Origin: an uncultured Stenotrophomonas sp.
GTDB taxonomy: Bacteria; Pseudomonadota; Gammaproteobacteria; Xanthomonadales; Xanthomonadaceae
DNA: 64,000 bases
NCBI GenBank assembly: GCA_913775725.1
Contig: CAJYNG010000009.1
Location: 1-64,000 of the forward strand
Direction: 5' to 3'
The first letter of the stretch is position 1, and each line of letters begins with the position of its first letter. Made by a program: the position numbers and the translations under genes. Below are positions 27,250 to 35,596 of this stretch, piece after piece. A model generated the notes under the pieces. It had not been told where the DNA came from and ran no database searches. It saw nothing but the letters and a program-made list of their open reading frames with translations.

Positions 27250-27633
27250 ATGAGCAATACCACCCGCACGCTGATTGCTTCCACCCTGACGCTGGGCCTG
27301 GCGCTGTCCTCCTCGGCCGCATTCGCCAAGGACCCGGCCGCGAAGAGCCCGCCGACCAGCACCCATCCGGCGACCCATGCCGATCGCCATGACTCCAACG
27401 AGCCGGTAACCGATACCTGGATCACCACCAAGGTGAAGGCCGATCTGCTGGCCAGCAGCAACGTTCCGGGCACTGAAATCAAGGTGGAAACCGTGAATGG
27501 CGTGGTCAGCCTGAGCGGTGCCGTGGCCAGCCAGGCCGAGAAGGACAAGGCGGTCACCACCGCCAAGGGCATCAAGGGCGTGACCCGCGTCGATGCCGCT
27601 GCATTGAAGGTCAGCGCTGCTGCCAAGCGCTGA
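27250..27633 (+). CDS. BON-domain periplasmic protein (OsmY-like)
   Basis: A 127-residue exported protein with a signal peptide ending AAFAKD and one BON domain (about 55-125, DTWITTKVKADLLASSNVPG then VNGVVSLSGAVASQAEKDKA). BON proteins such as OsmY and Kbp bind membranes or ligands and are often induced by osmotic or envelope stress. ATG 27250 is preceded by GAAGGAG. An in-frame ATG at 27177 is out of this reading frame. Single-gene unit. Confidence 0.88.
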   Translation: MSNTTRTLIASTLTLGLALSSSAAFAKDPAAKSPPTSTHPATHADRHDSNEPVTDTWITTKVKADLLASSNVPGTEIKVETVNGVVSLSGAVASQAEKDKAVTTAKGIKGVTRVDAAALKVSAAAKR

Positions 27634-27671
27634 CCCCGGTGGGCGCCCCGGCATGGGGCGCCCGCTGCTAT

Positions 27672-27732
27672 GTAGAGCCGAGCCCATGCTCGGCTGCCTT
27701 TGGGTTCCAGCCGAGCGTGGGCTCGGTTCTAC
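27672..27732. repeat. SMAG/GTAG REP dimer
   Basis: GTAGAGCCGAGCCCATGCTCGGC with an inverted partner ending CGGTTCTAC, between the BON-domain gene and the kinase operon. Confidence 0.9.
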
Positions 27733-27866
27733 CGTAGGATTTCCGTAACCCGTTCAGCCAACCAGTCTGGAAACCCCAGACTTGTGACCGCCTGCGCTAT
27801 ATTGCCGGTTCCGCCGCAACCGGGCTCGTCCCGGACAACGCTTCGCGGCTGTGCTGACGAGGAACT

Positions 27867-29684
27867 ATGGCGCTGGTTTTCAGTGACGACATCTGGGACC
27901 GTTGGCGGTTGCCGGCCCTGGCGCTGGCCGCTGCCGCGATCATCGTGGTGCCGTGGTTGACCCTGCGCAAACTGCAGCAGGACAACGAACAAGCGATGGC
28001 CTGGGTCAACCATACCCAGGCCGTCGGCGTGGCTCTACAACAGCTTCAGGCCGACGTACGCGATGTCGAGTCGGCGGCGCTGACGCTGTCCAAGGGTGTG
28101 GATGCCCCGGGGCTGCGCGAGCGCATGGCCAAGGCCAACGACATTCCCGGACGCCTGGCCGAACTGGGCCGGATGACTCGCGACAATCCTGACCAGCTGA
28201 TCCGCATCGGCCGTATCGAGTCGATGCTGGAAGGCCGCATGGCGCTTGCCCGCGAACTGGCAAAGTCCGAGCCCAACAGTGATCAGCGTGAACTGGTGCA
28301 GGATCTGAGCACGCGCTATCCGATCCGTGGCCTGGTGGAAGAACTGCAGGCCAGCGAGCAGAAGCTGCTGACGCTGCGTGCCGAGCAGGCTGCGCGGCAG
28401 CGCAAGCAGACCGAGCTGGTGTCGTGGACTTCGCTGGTGGTCCAGCTGGCGCTGCTTGGCCTGGTGTTGTGGCTGCTGCAGCGGCAGATCGGCCGTCGCC
28501 TGCACGCCGAACGACAATCGCTGCGCTCGGCCGCGCGCGCGGCCTCGGTGCTGCAGACCGTGCGCGAACCGATCGTGCTGCTTGATCGTGACCTGCGCGT
28601 CCAGTTGCACAATCCGGCCTTCGCCGAGCTGTATGGATTGCAGGACGAACGTGCCGATGGCCTGTTGCTGGAATCCGTTGGCGATGGTGCATGGAAGGAC
28701 GCGGTGGTGCGCCAGCGGTTGTCCGACGTGCTGTCGCGCGGTCGCGAACTGTGGGACTTCGAGCACGAGCAGCGCACCGCCGATGGCATGGCGCGCTACA
28801 TGCTGCTCAATGCGCGGCGCATGCCGCTGCCCGACACCGATGACGAAGTGGTGCTGCTGACCGTCAGCGACGTCACCATGCAACGTGCGGTTCAGCTGCG
28901 CGTGGAGGAACTGAACCGCCAGCTGGAAGGCAAGGTCGCGCAGGTGTCCGAAGTCAACCGCGAGCTGGAGGCCTTCAGCTACTCGGTCTCGCACGACCTG
29001 CGCGCACCGCTGCGCCACGTCGCCGGATTCTCCGACAAGCTGTCGCGCCACCTCGGCGACGCCGCCGATGACAAGAGCCGCCACTACCTGGAAGTGATCT
29101 CCAGTTCGGCGCGGCGCATGGCGGCATTGATCGACGATCTGCTGGTCTACTCGCGGCTGGGCCGTGCGGCGATGCGTCAGCAGGCGGTGGACATGCAGTC
29201 GCTGGTGGCCGATACCCGCGCCATGCTTGATTCCAACCTGCAGGCCGAGGCCGAAAGCGCTGGCCACGCGCACCAGGTGGAGTGGAGCATCGCGCCGCTG
29301 CCGATCGTGGTGGGTGACGAGAACATGATCCGCCAGGTCTGGCTGAACCTGCTCGGCAACGCGGTGAAGTACTCGGGCAACCGCGAACCGGCGAAGATCC
29401 GCGTGGATTACCAGCCGCAGCCTGACGGCGGTCATCAGTTCACGGTCAGCGACAATGGTGCAGGCTTTGACATGGCCTACGCCGGCAAGCTGTTTGGAGT
29501 CTTCCAGCGCCTGCACAAGGCCAGTGACTACCCGGGTACCGGCATCGGCCTGGCCAGTGTGCGTCGCGTGCTCACCCGTCATGGCGGCCGTATCTGGGCC
29601 GAGGCTGAACCGGATGTCGGCGCCACCTTCCACTTCTACCTGCCTCCCGCGATCGATGCGGACAAACAAGGGCCTTCTGCATGA
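27867..29684 (+). CDS. membrane sensor histidine kinase (CHASE3-like, PAS, HisKA, HATPase)
   Basis: A 605-residue sensor kinase. Two membrane helices (about 15-33 and 190-212) flank a helical periplasmic domain of CHASE3 size. A PAS domain follows (about 230-335, REPIVLLDRDLRVQLHNPAF), then a coiled segment, HisKA with His 376 in SYSVSHDLRAPL, and HATPase_c with N-box NLLGNAVKYS, G1 DNGAGFDM and G2 GTGIGLASVRR. The HisKA/HATPase part resembles bacteriophytochrome-type kinases. The next gene, a stand-alone receiver, overlaps by four bases, as in phytochrome/Rcp pairs. Signal unknown. Confidence 0.93.
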   Translation: MALVFSDDIWDRWRLPALALAAAAIIVVPWLTLRKLQQDNEQAMAWVNHTQAVGVALQQLQADVRDVESAALTLSKGVDAPGLRERMAKANDIPGRLAELGRMTRDNPDQLIRIGRIESMLEGRMALARELAKSEPNSDQRELVQDLSTRYPIRGLVEELQASEQKLLTLRAEQAARQRKQTELVSWTSLVVQLALLGLVLWLLQRQIGRRLHAERQSLRSAARAASVLQTVREPIVLLDRDLRVQLHNPAFAELYGLQDERADGLLLESVGDGAWKDAVVRQRLSDVLSRGRELWDFEHEQRTADGMARYMLLNARRMPLPDTDDEVVLLTVSDVTMQRAVQLRVEELNRQLEGKVAQVSEVNRELEAFSYSVSHDLRAPLRHVAGFSDKLSRHLGDAADDKSRHYLEVISSSARRMAALIDDLLVYSRLGRAAMRQQAVDMQSLVADTRAMLDSNLQAEAESAGHAHQVEWSIAPLPIVVGDENMIRQVWLNLLGNAVKYSGNREPAKIRVDYQPQPDGGHQFTVSDNGAGFDMAYAGKLFGVFQRLHKASDYPGTGIGLASVRRVLTRHGGRIWAEAEPDVGATFHFYLPPAIDADKQGPSA

Positions 29685-30121
29685 CCACTCTGCGCACCAT
29701 TCTTCTCGCCGAAGACAGCCCGGCTGATGCCGAAATGGCGATCGACGCCCTGGAAGAGGCGCGTCTGGCCAATCCCATCGTGCACGTCGAGGATGGCGTG
29801 GAAGTGATGGATTACCTGTTGCGCCGCGGTGCTTTCGCCAACCGCGAGGAAGGCCTGCCGGCGGTGCTGCTGCTGGACATCAAGATGCCGCGCATGGATG
29901 GCCTGGAAGTGCTGCGGCAGATCCGCGAGCACGAAGAGCTCAAGCGCCTGCCGGTGGTGATCCTGTCGTCCTCGCGCGAGGAAAGCGACCTGGCCCGCAG
30001 CTGGGACATGGGCGTGAACGCCTATGTGGTCAAGCCGGTGGACGTGGACCAGTTCTTCGGCGCGGTGCAGACCCTGGGCAAGTTCTGGGCGTTGATCAAC
30101 CAGGCACCGGAACTCGAGTGA
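29681..30121 (+). CDS. single-domain response regulator (Rcp1-like)
   Basis: A 146-residue receiver domain with no output domain. It has acidic residues in LLAEDSPADAE, phospho-acceptor Asp 66 in LLLDIKMPRMDG, Ser/Thr switch at VILSSSREESD and Lys in VVKPVD. This long form with an insertion after helix 1 (DYLLRRGAFANREEG) is typical of Rcp1-type partners of phytochrome-like kinases. It lies between a sensor kinase (overlapping) and a hybrid kinase (4-bp gap), so it is likely a phospho-shuttle between them. Confidence 0.93.
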   Translation: MTTLRTILLAEDSPADAEMAIDALEEARLANPIVHVEDGVEVMDYLLRRGAFANREEGLPAVLLLDIKMPRMDGLEVLRQIREHEELKRLPVVILSSSREESDLARSWDMGVNAYVVKPVDVDQFFGAVQTLGKFWALINQAPELE

Positions 30122-30125
30122 GCCC

Positions 30126-31637
30126 ATGCCCCTGACCGGTCCCGCCCTGGGGGCGCTGCGCATCCTGCTGGTGGAGGACTCACCGGAAGATGCCGAGCTG
30201 ATGTCCGAACAGATGCTCGATGCGGGCCTGGAAGCCCGTTTCGAGCGCGTCGAAAGCGAGGCCGAACTGCGCCAGGCACTGGTCGCGTTCCAGCCGGACA
30301 TCGTGCTGTCCGACCTGAGCATGCCGGGGTTCTCCGGTGACGACGCGCTGCGCATCGTGCGCGAGACCTCACCGGAAGTGCCCTTCATCTTCGTCTCCGG
30401 CACCATGGGTGAGGAGAACGCGGTGGCGGCGCTGCAGAAGGGCGCCAACGATTACATCATCAAGCACCTGCCGGCGCGCCTGCCGTCGGCGGTGGCGCGT
30501 GCGATCCGCGATGCCCGCAGCGCCATAGAGCGCGCACGGGTGGAAACCGAACTGATGCGCGCACAGCGTCTGGAAAGCCTGTCGCTGCTCGCAGCCGGCC
30601 TCAGCCACGACCTGCGCAACATCCTGCAGCCGCTGCTGATCATGCCGGACCTGCTGAAGGCGCGTACCGAAGATCCGCAGCTGCACCATCTGGCCGATGT
30701 CATTGCCGAGTGCGGCCGCCGCGGCCACGAGATGGCCGAATCGATGCTGTCGTTCGTGCGCGGCTCGCGCAAGCCGAGCGAGCGCATCGAGATCGATGGC
30801 CTGTTCGATGCGGTCGCGCTGCTGTTGCGCAGCAACGTGCCCGACGCCGTGCGCCTGGAACTGCAGGTGCAGGACGAAGGCCTGGTGGTCGATGCCAACT
30901 ACACTGAACTGCAGCAGGTGATGCTGAACCTGGCGCTCAACGCGATCCAGGCGATGCCCAACGGCGGTCGCCTGAGCCTGACCGCCAGCCATGCCGGACA
31001 GCGCGATGGCGTGGACTGGATGCACATCCGGGTCGCCGACGAAGGCATCGGCATGGATGCGGACACGCTGTCGCATCTGTTCAATCCCTTCTTCACCACC
31101 AAGGCCGACGGCACCGGGCTGGGGCTGATTTCCTGCAAGCGCATTGTTGAAGGCGCCGGCGGCAGCATCCACGTCAGCAGCCAGCCGGGGCAGGGCACCT
31201 GCTTCGAGCTGCGTTTGCCGATGCACGACGCCATCGATGGCAGCGAGCCGATCGAGCAGCTGGTGGCACTGGGCAGCGGCCAGTCGATCCTGGTGGTCGA
31301 TGGTGAGGCCACGCGCCTTTCGCTGCTGGGCAATGCGCTGTCCAGCCAGGGTTACCAGCTGCAGCTGGCGTCCGACGGCCCGGCCGCACTGCGCTGGATG
31401 CAGCAGGAGGCGTTGCCGGCACTGGTGATCGCCGACGCCGGCTCCAAGCTGCTGCCGGCCAGCCAGTTGCTGGGCGAGATGGCAGCACTGGGCTATCGCG
31501 GCCCGGCGCTGGTGTTGGAAGACGCAACGGTGGAGGTAGCGGCCGGTGCATTCCCTGCTGGCGTAGAGGTGCACGTGCTGCGCAAACCGCTGCAGATGCA
31601 GCAGGTGTTCCGCGCGGTGGCTGAAGCGCTGGGCTGA
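30126..31637 (+). CDS. REC-histidine kinase-REC hybrid protein
   Basis: A 503-residue soluble hybrid. N-terminal receiver (about 12-130; acidic pair in LLVEDSPEDAE, Asp 63 in LSDLSMPG). A kinase core follows with His 161 in GLSHDLRNILQP and an HATPase with NLALNAIQAMPNGG, DEGIGMD and GTGLGLIS. The C-terminal receiver-like domain (about 380-503) keeps an Asp (437, IADAGS) but the first acidic pair is reduced to VDGE, and the expected Lys is within RKPLQ, so it may be weakly active or degenerate. No membrane segments or DNA-binding domain. Third gene of the kinase-regulator-kinase operon. Confidence 0.9.
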   Translation: MPLTGPALGALRILLVEDSPEDAELMSEQMLDAGLEARFERVESEAELRQALVAFQPDIVLSDLSMPGFSGDDALRIVRETSPEVPFIFVSGTMGEENAVAALQKGANDYIIKHLPARLPSAVARAIRDARSAIERARVETELMRAQRLESLSLLAAGLSHDLRNILQPLLIMPDLLKARTEDPQLHHLADVIAECGRRGHEMAESMLSFVRGSRKPSERIEIDGLFDAVALLLRSNVPDAVRLELQVQDEGLVVDANYTELQQVMLNLALNAIQAMPNGGRLSLTASHAGQRDGVDWMHIRVADEGIGMDADTLSHLFNPFFTTKADGTGLGLISCKRIVEGAGGSIHVSSQPGQGTCFELRLPMHDAIDGSEPIEQLVALGSGQSILVVDGEATRLSLLGNALSSQGYQLQLASDGPAALRWMQQEALPALVIADAGSKLLPASQLLGEMAALGYRGPALVLEDATVEVAAGAFPAGVEVHVLRKPLQMQQVFRAVAEALG

Positions 31638-31652
31638 TGCCGCTGGGGTTCT

Positions 31653-31722
31653 GTAGAGCCGAGCCCATGCTCGGCTGCTGTTCGCATTGACCTCGACAGC
31701 CGAGCATGGGCTCGGCTCTACA
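31653..31722. repeat. SMAG/GTAG REP dimer supplying a stop codon
   Basis: Between the convergent hybrid-kinase and Anbu genes. The TAG of the right-hand inverted GTAG end is the stop codon of the Anbu gene on the minus strand. Confidence 0.9.
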
Positions 31723-32458
31723 GGACGGTTTCCCAGGGGAACCGCGGCAGGGCGTCTACTGCCTGTTCCAGCCGCCGCGACCAGTTCTGATGGATGTCGG
31801 CATACAACGCCGAATCCGCGCCCAGCCGCAGTTGTTGGCCGATGCGCAGTTCACCGTCGCGCAGCAGCGCAAGATCGATCGGCAGGCCCACCGACAGGTT
31901 GGAACGGATGGTGGAGTCCAGCGAGACGATCGCCGTGCGCGCGGCATCCTCCAGGCGCGTGGCCGGGCTGAGGATGCGGTCGAGGATCGGCTTGCCGTAC
32001 TTGGACTCACCGATCTGCAGATAGGGCGTCTCCGGCGAGGCGGCGATGGCGTTGCCGAGCGGGTAGATCATGTACAGCCCGGGCCGCTCGCCGGCGATCT
32101 GACCGCCGAAGATCAGCGTGGCCTGGGTGTTGACCCCGTCATGGCCATGTTCGCTGTGGCTGCTGTGCACCTGGCTGTCCACCAGCAGCTGGCCGACGTA
32201 CTCGGCGGCTTCGAACAGATGGGTCATGTCGCGCAGGTTGGGCACGCGCCGTTCGTGGGCATCGCGCCCCAGGCGCGACACCAGCAGTTGGGTGGTGGCC
32301 AGGTTGCCGGCCGCCATCAGCACGTAGGCTGCCTGGCCGGGGTACTCGAACACGTGCAGCTTGCGGTGCACGCGCACATCGTCCAGCGAGGCATTGGTCC
32401 GGGTGTCGGCAGCGAAGACCAGGCCCTCGTCCACCTCGATTCCAACGCAATAGGTCAT
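31718..32458 (-). CDS. Anbu, proteasome-type Ntn-hydrolase family protein
   Basis: A 246-residue proteasome beta-subunit/HslV relative. After removal of Met the N-terminus is TYCVGIEVDEGLVFAADTRTNA, with the Thr nucleophile at position 2, an Asp/Arg pair and a downstream Lys (HRKLHVF) as in Anbu ('ancestral beta subunit'). Known Anbu proteins form open helical or ring assemblies and usually sit beside alpha-E, ATP-grasp and transglutaminase-like genes. Here those neighbours are absent: it is flanked by a hybrid kinase (convergent) and folK (divergent). Proteolytic activity has been hard to show in the family. Confidence 0.9.
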   Translation of the reverse strand: MTYCVGIEVDEGLVFAADTRTNASLDDVRVHRKLHVFEYPGQAAYVLMAAGNLATTQLLVSRLGRDAHERRVPNLRDMTHLFEAAEYVGQLLVDSQVHSSHSEHGHDGVNTQATLIFGGQIAGERPGLYMIYPLGNAIAASPETPYLQIGESKYGKPILDRILSPATRLEDAARTAIVSLDSTIRSNLSVGLPIDLALLRDGELRIGQQLRLGADSALYADIHQNWSRRLEQAVDALPRFPWETVL

Positions 32459-32549
32459 GTCGGTGCCCTATCATGTGCGTCCCGGATTGTAGGCAGGCCG
32501 CCGTGACGACGGCATGTCCACGCCCCCCCAAGTGCCGTCACCTGAACGC

Positions 32550-33035
32550 ATGACCACCGTGCTCCTGAGCCTGGGCAGCAACGTCCAGCCCCGCCGCTAC
32601 CTCCACGCCGCGGTGACGGCCCTGCGCGAGCGCTTCGGCGCGCTGCAGGTATCGCCGGCCTACCGTACCGCCGCGGTCGGCTTCGATGGCCCGGCCTTCC
32701 TCAACAATGCGGTGGCGATCGAGACCGACCTGCCCCTGCAGGAACTGGACGACTGGCTGCATGCGCTGGAAGACGCGCACGGCCGCGACCGCAGCGGGCC
32801 GCGCTTCTCCGACCGGACCCTGGACATCGACGTGGTGTTCTATGGCGACCTGGTGGTTGAAGGCCCCGGCCACCTGCGCATTCCGCGCCCGGAGCTGAAG
32901 CATGCCTTCGTGCTGAAGCCGCTGGCCGACATCGCGCCGGACTTCATCGACCCGGTCAGCGGGCTGGACCTGGCTACGCTGTGGCACGCGCACAAGCAGT
33001 TTGGCGAGGCGTTCGAGGTGGTGGACCTTGAGTGA
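32550..33035 (+). CDS. folK: 6-hydroxymethyl-7,8-dihydropterin pyrophosphokinase
   Basis: A 161-residue folate-pathway enzyme that transfers pyrophosphate from ATP to hydroxymethyl-dihydropterin. The opening VLLSLGSNVQPRRYL, the GFDGPAFLNNAV pterin motif and the catalytic RFSDRTLDIDVVFYGD with both Asp residues are intact. ATG at 32550 matches the family N-terminus; an in-frame ATG at 32514 would add 12 residues. It is divergent from the Anbu gene. A strong hairpin terminator follows, and a convergent pteridine reductase lies beyond it, so two pterin genes face each other. Confidence 0.95.
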   Translation: MTTVLLSLGSNVQPRRYLHAAVTALRERFGALQVSPAYRTAAVGFDGPAFLNNAVAIETDLPLQELDDWLHALEDAHGRDRSGPRFSDRTLDIDVVFYGDLVVEGPGHLRIPRPELKHAFVLKPLADIAPDFIDPVSGLDLATLWHAHKQFGEAFEVVDLE

Positions 33036-33036
33036 T

Positions 33037-33079
33037 GGGGTCAGATCCCTTTTCCCGCCGGGAAAAGGGATCTGACCCC
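33037..33079. terminator. bidirectional GGGGTCAGATCC hairpin between folK and pteridine reductase
   Basis: GGGGTCAGATCCCTTTTCCC and GGGAAAAGGGATCTGACCCC form a perfect 20-bp stem with a three-base loop, placed between convergent genes. Confidence 0.8.
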
Positions 33080-33100
33080 GTTGTGGATCCCGGCAGCGCC

Positions 33101-33838
33101 TCAACTTACCGTGCGGCCGCCATCCACGCGCAGGGTGTGGCCGGTGACGAAGCTGGCTTCGGCCACCAGCCAGTAGACCGCCTCGGCGATCTCCTCGACC
33201 GTGCCGATCCGTGCCAGCGGCGTGCGCGCCAGCAGCGCCTCGCGGGCGAAATCATCCTTGCCCTGTTCCGGCCACAGGATCGCACCCGGCGCTACCGCAT
33301 TCACCCGAACCTTCGGCGCCAGCTCCAGCGCCAGCGAGCGGGTGGCCATCTCCAGCGCGGCCTTGGCCATCGTGTAGGCGATGTGGTCGCGCATCGGGTC
33401 GGTGCCGTGCAGGTCGGTCAGGTTGACGATGCAGCCCTGCTGGCGGCGCAGGTAGGGCGCCGCCGCCTGTGACAGCAGCAGCGGCGCGCGCGCGTTGACC
33501 GCGTACAACTCGTCCATTGCCTCGGCGGTGACCTGGCCAAGCGGGGTGGGGAAGAAGTTGGAGGCGTTGTTGACCAGCGCGTCCAGTCGCCCGAAGTGGG
33601 TAACGGCCTGTTCCACCAGGTCGGCCAGGGCGTCGGCGTCACGCAGGTCGGCCTGCAGGGCCAGCACGCTGCCCGGGCGCACGTTGTCGAAATCGAACGC
33701 GGCCTGCTGCAGCTCGGCACTGGAGGTGTTGGCGTGCAGCACCACCGACCAGCCGCAGGCGTGGAACTGGCGGGCAATGGCCGCACCGATCCGGCGCGCG
33801 CTGCCGGTGATCAGGACCACGGGGTGGGTGTCGCTCAT
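33101..33838 (-). CDS. pteridine reductase (short-chain dehydrogenase)
   Basis: A 245-residue classical SDR. The cofactor motif is TGSARRIG, with the double Arg typical of pteridine reductases and FolM rather than TGxxxGIG. NNAS, catalytic YTMAK and VNAVAPGAILWPE follow. It should reduce dihydrobiopterin or dihydrofolate with NADPH; proximity to folK supports this. The C-terminus keeps the SDR pattern TGHTLRVDGGRTVS. Probably the FolM equivalent. Confidence 0.9.
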   Translation of the reverse strand: MSDTHPVVLITGSARRIGAAIARQFHACGWSVVLHANTSSAELQQAAFDFDNVRPGSVLALQADLRDADALADLVEQAVTHFGRLDALVNNASNFFPTPLGQVTAEAMDELYAVNARAPLLLSQAAAPYLRRQQGCIVNLTDLHGTDPMRDHIAYTMAKAALEMATRSLALELAPKVRVNAVAPGAILWPEQGKDDFAREALLARTPLARIGTVEEIAEAVYWLVAEASFVTGHTLRVDGGRTVS

Positions 33839-33897
33839 CGAGGGTCCTCCAAGGCTCGGCTATCCTGTGCACTATTGTCACCGCATTCGAAGACGCC

Positions 33898-35082
33898 ATG
33901 CAGCCCACCTTCCCCCTGCCCGAAGCCGATGCCCTGGCCCACAGCGACCAGCTGGCCGCCGCCCTGCGCGCCGAAATCCTTGCGCAGGGCGGGGCGATGC
34001 CGTTCTCGCGCTTCATGGAGCTGTGCCTGTATACCCCCGGCTGGGGCTATTACAGCGCCGGCGCCAGCAAGTTCGGTGGCAGCGGTGACTTCACCACTGC
34101 GCCCGAGCTCGGCAGCCTGTTCGCCGGCAGCGTGGCCAATGCGCTGGCGCCGGTGTTCGCCCAGCTGGGAGCACAGGCGCGCATGCTGGAGCTGGGCGGC
34201 GGTACCGGTGCATTTGCCGAGGCGGTGCTGCTGCGCCTGGCCGAGCTCGACGCGCTGCCCTCGCGATACGCCATCCTTGAACCCAGCGCCGACCTGCGCG
34301 AGCGCCAGCAGCAGCGCCTGCAGCAGAACCTGCCGGCCGAACTGGCTGCGCGCGTGGACTGGGTCGACCGCCCGTTCGAAGAGGACTGGGAAGGCGTGGT
34401 GTTCGCCAATGAAGTGATCGACGCACTGCCGACCCCGCGCTTCCTGATCCGGGATGGCGAGGTTTATGAGGAAACCGTCGAGCTGGATGCCGAAGGCAAC
34501 TTCATCCGAGGCGCGCAGCCGGCCGATATCCTGCTCAACGGTGCGGTGCGCCATATCGAGCGCTATCTGGAAAAGCCCTTCGCCGAGGGCTACCGCTCCG
34601 AGGTGCTGCCGCAGCTGCCGTACTGGCTGCAGGCGGTGGCCGGCGGCCTGCAGCGTGGCGCGATGCTGTTCGTCGATTACGGTTACAACCGCGGCGAGTT
34701 CTACCAGCACGACCGTGACGATGGCACCGTGCGTGCGTTCTACCGACACCACGTGCACAACGACGTACATCGCTGGCCGGGCCTGCAGGACATCACCGCG
34801 TCGGTGGATTTCACCGCGATGGCCGAGGCCGGCATGCACGGCGGTTTCGAGCTGGCCGGCTACTGCAGCCAGGCCAGTTTCCTGCTCGGCAACGGCCTGG
34901 ACCAGGTGCTGCTGCTGGCCGAGGAGCGTACTGACGAAGTCGGCCGCATCCAGCTGCGCGACCAGGTGAAGAAGCTGACCCTGCCGACGGAGATGGGCGA
35001 GCGCTTCCAGGCCATCGGCCTGCAGCGTGGCGTCGATTTCGAACCGGCCTTCGAGCTGGGTGACCTGAGCTGGCGCCTGTGA
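33898..35082 (+). CDS. class I SAM-dependent methyltransferase, MidA/NDUFAF7 (DUF185) family
   Basis: A 394-residue protein of the family that in mitochondria methylates a complex I subunit Arg. The N-terminal signature MPFSRFMELCLYTPGWGYY and GDFTTAPELGSLFA, the SAM motif LELGGGTGAFAEAVL and the post-motif NEVIDALPTPRF are conserved. Bacterial substrates are not established. The following VanZ-like gene overlaps by four bases. Confidence 0.93.
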   Translation: MQPTFPLPEADALAHSDQLAAALRAEILAQGGAMPFSRFMELCLYTPGWGYYSAGASKFGGSGDFTTAPELGSLFAGSVANALAPVFAQLGAQARMLELGGGTGAFAEAVLLRLAELDALPSRYAILEPSADLRERQQQRLQQNLPAELAARVDWVDRPFEEDWEGVVFANEVIDALPTPRFLIRDGEVYEETVELDAEGNFIRGAQPADILLNGAVRHIERYLEKPFAEGYRSEVLPQLPYWLQAVAGGLQRGAMLFVDYGYNRGEFYQHDRDDGTVRAFYRHHVHNDVHRWPGLQDITASVDFTAMAEAGMHGGFELAGYCSQASFLLGNGLDQVLLLAEERTDEVGRIQLRDQVKKLTLPTEMGERFQAIGLQRGVDFEPAFELGDLSWRL

Positions 35083-35471
35083 GCGAGGTGTTGCCGGTGA
35101 TCAAGCCGCTGCGGCGGCCGCGGTCGTGGGCCACGTTGTGGGCGACGGCGGTACTGCTGGTGATCGTGGTCTGCCTGATCCCGCCACCGCCGATTCCGTT
35201 GCCGGAAAACAGCGACAAGGGCGAACACTTCCTCGCCTATTTCATCCTGGCCGGCAGCGCTGTGCAGCTGTTCCGTCGGGGCCGCCCGCTGCTGTGGGTG
35301 GGCGTGGGCCTGGTGCTGATGGGCATCGGCATCGAGTTCGCGCAGGGCGCGCTGACCAGCAACCGCACCGCCGACCCGATGGATGCGCTCGCCAACACGA
35401 TTGGCGTGCTGGCCGGCATGGCTACGGCACTGACCCCGCTGCGTGACCTGCTGCTGCGCTGGCGCGGGTGA
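35079..35471 (+). CDS. VanZ-family small membrane protein
   Basis: A 130-residue inner-membrane protein with about four hydrophobic segments. It carries the VanZ-like motifs SDKGEHFLAYFILAG and GIGIEFAQGALTSNRTADPMDALANTIGVLAG. The GTG start overlaps the methyltransferase stop. VanZ itself confers low-level teicoplanin resistance; most relatives have no known function. Confidence 0.88.
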   Translation: MSEVLPVIKPLRRPRSWATLWATAVLLVIVVCLIPPPPIPLPENSDKGEHFLAYFILAGSAVQLFRRGRPLLWVGVGLVLMGIGIEFAQGALTSNRTADPMDALANTIGVLAGMATALTPLRDLLLRWRG

Positions 35472-35478
35472 GGTTCCT

Positions 35479-35542
35479 GTAGAGCCGAGCCCATGCTCGG
35501 CTTTCCGGTTGAAAAGCAGCCGAGCATGGGCTCGGCTCTACA
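35479..35542. repeat. SMAG/GTAG REP dimer
   Basis: GTAGAGCCGAGCCCATGCTCGGC and inverted partner, between convergent VanZ-like and hexosaminidase genes. A GCCAACC-AA-GGTTGGC hairpin follows at 35579-35594. Confidence 0.9.
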
Positions 35543-35596
35543 GTAGATCCACGCCATGCGTGGATCCGGCCGCAAAGCGCCAACCAAGGTTGGCAC

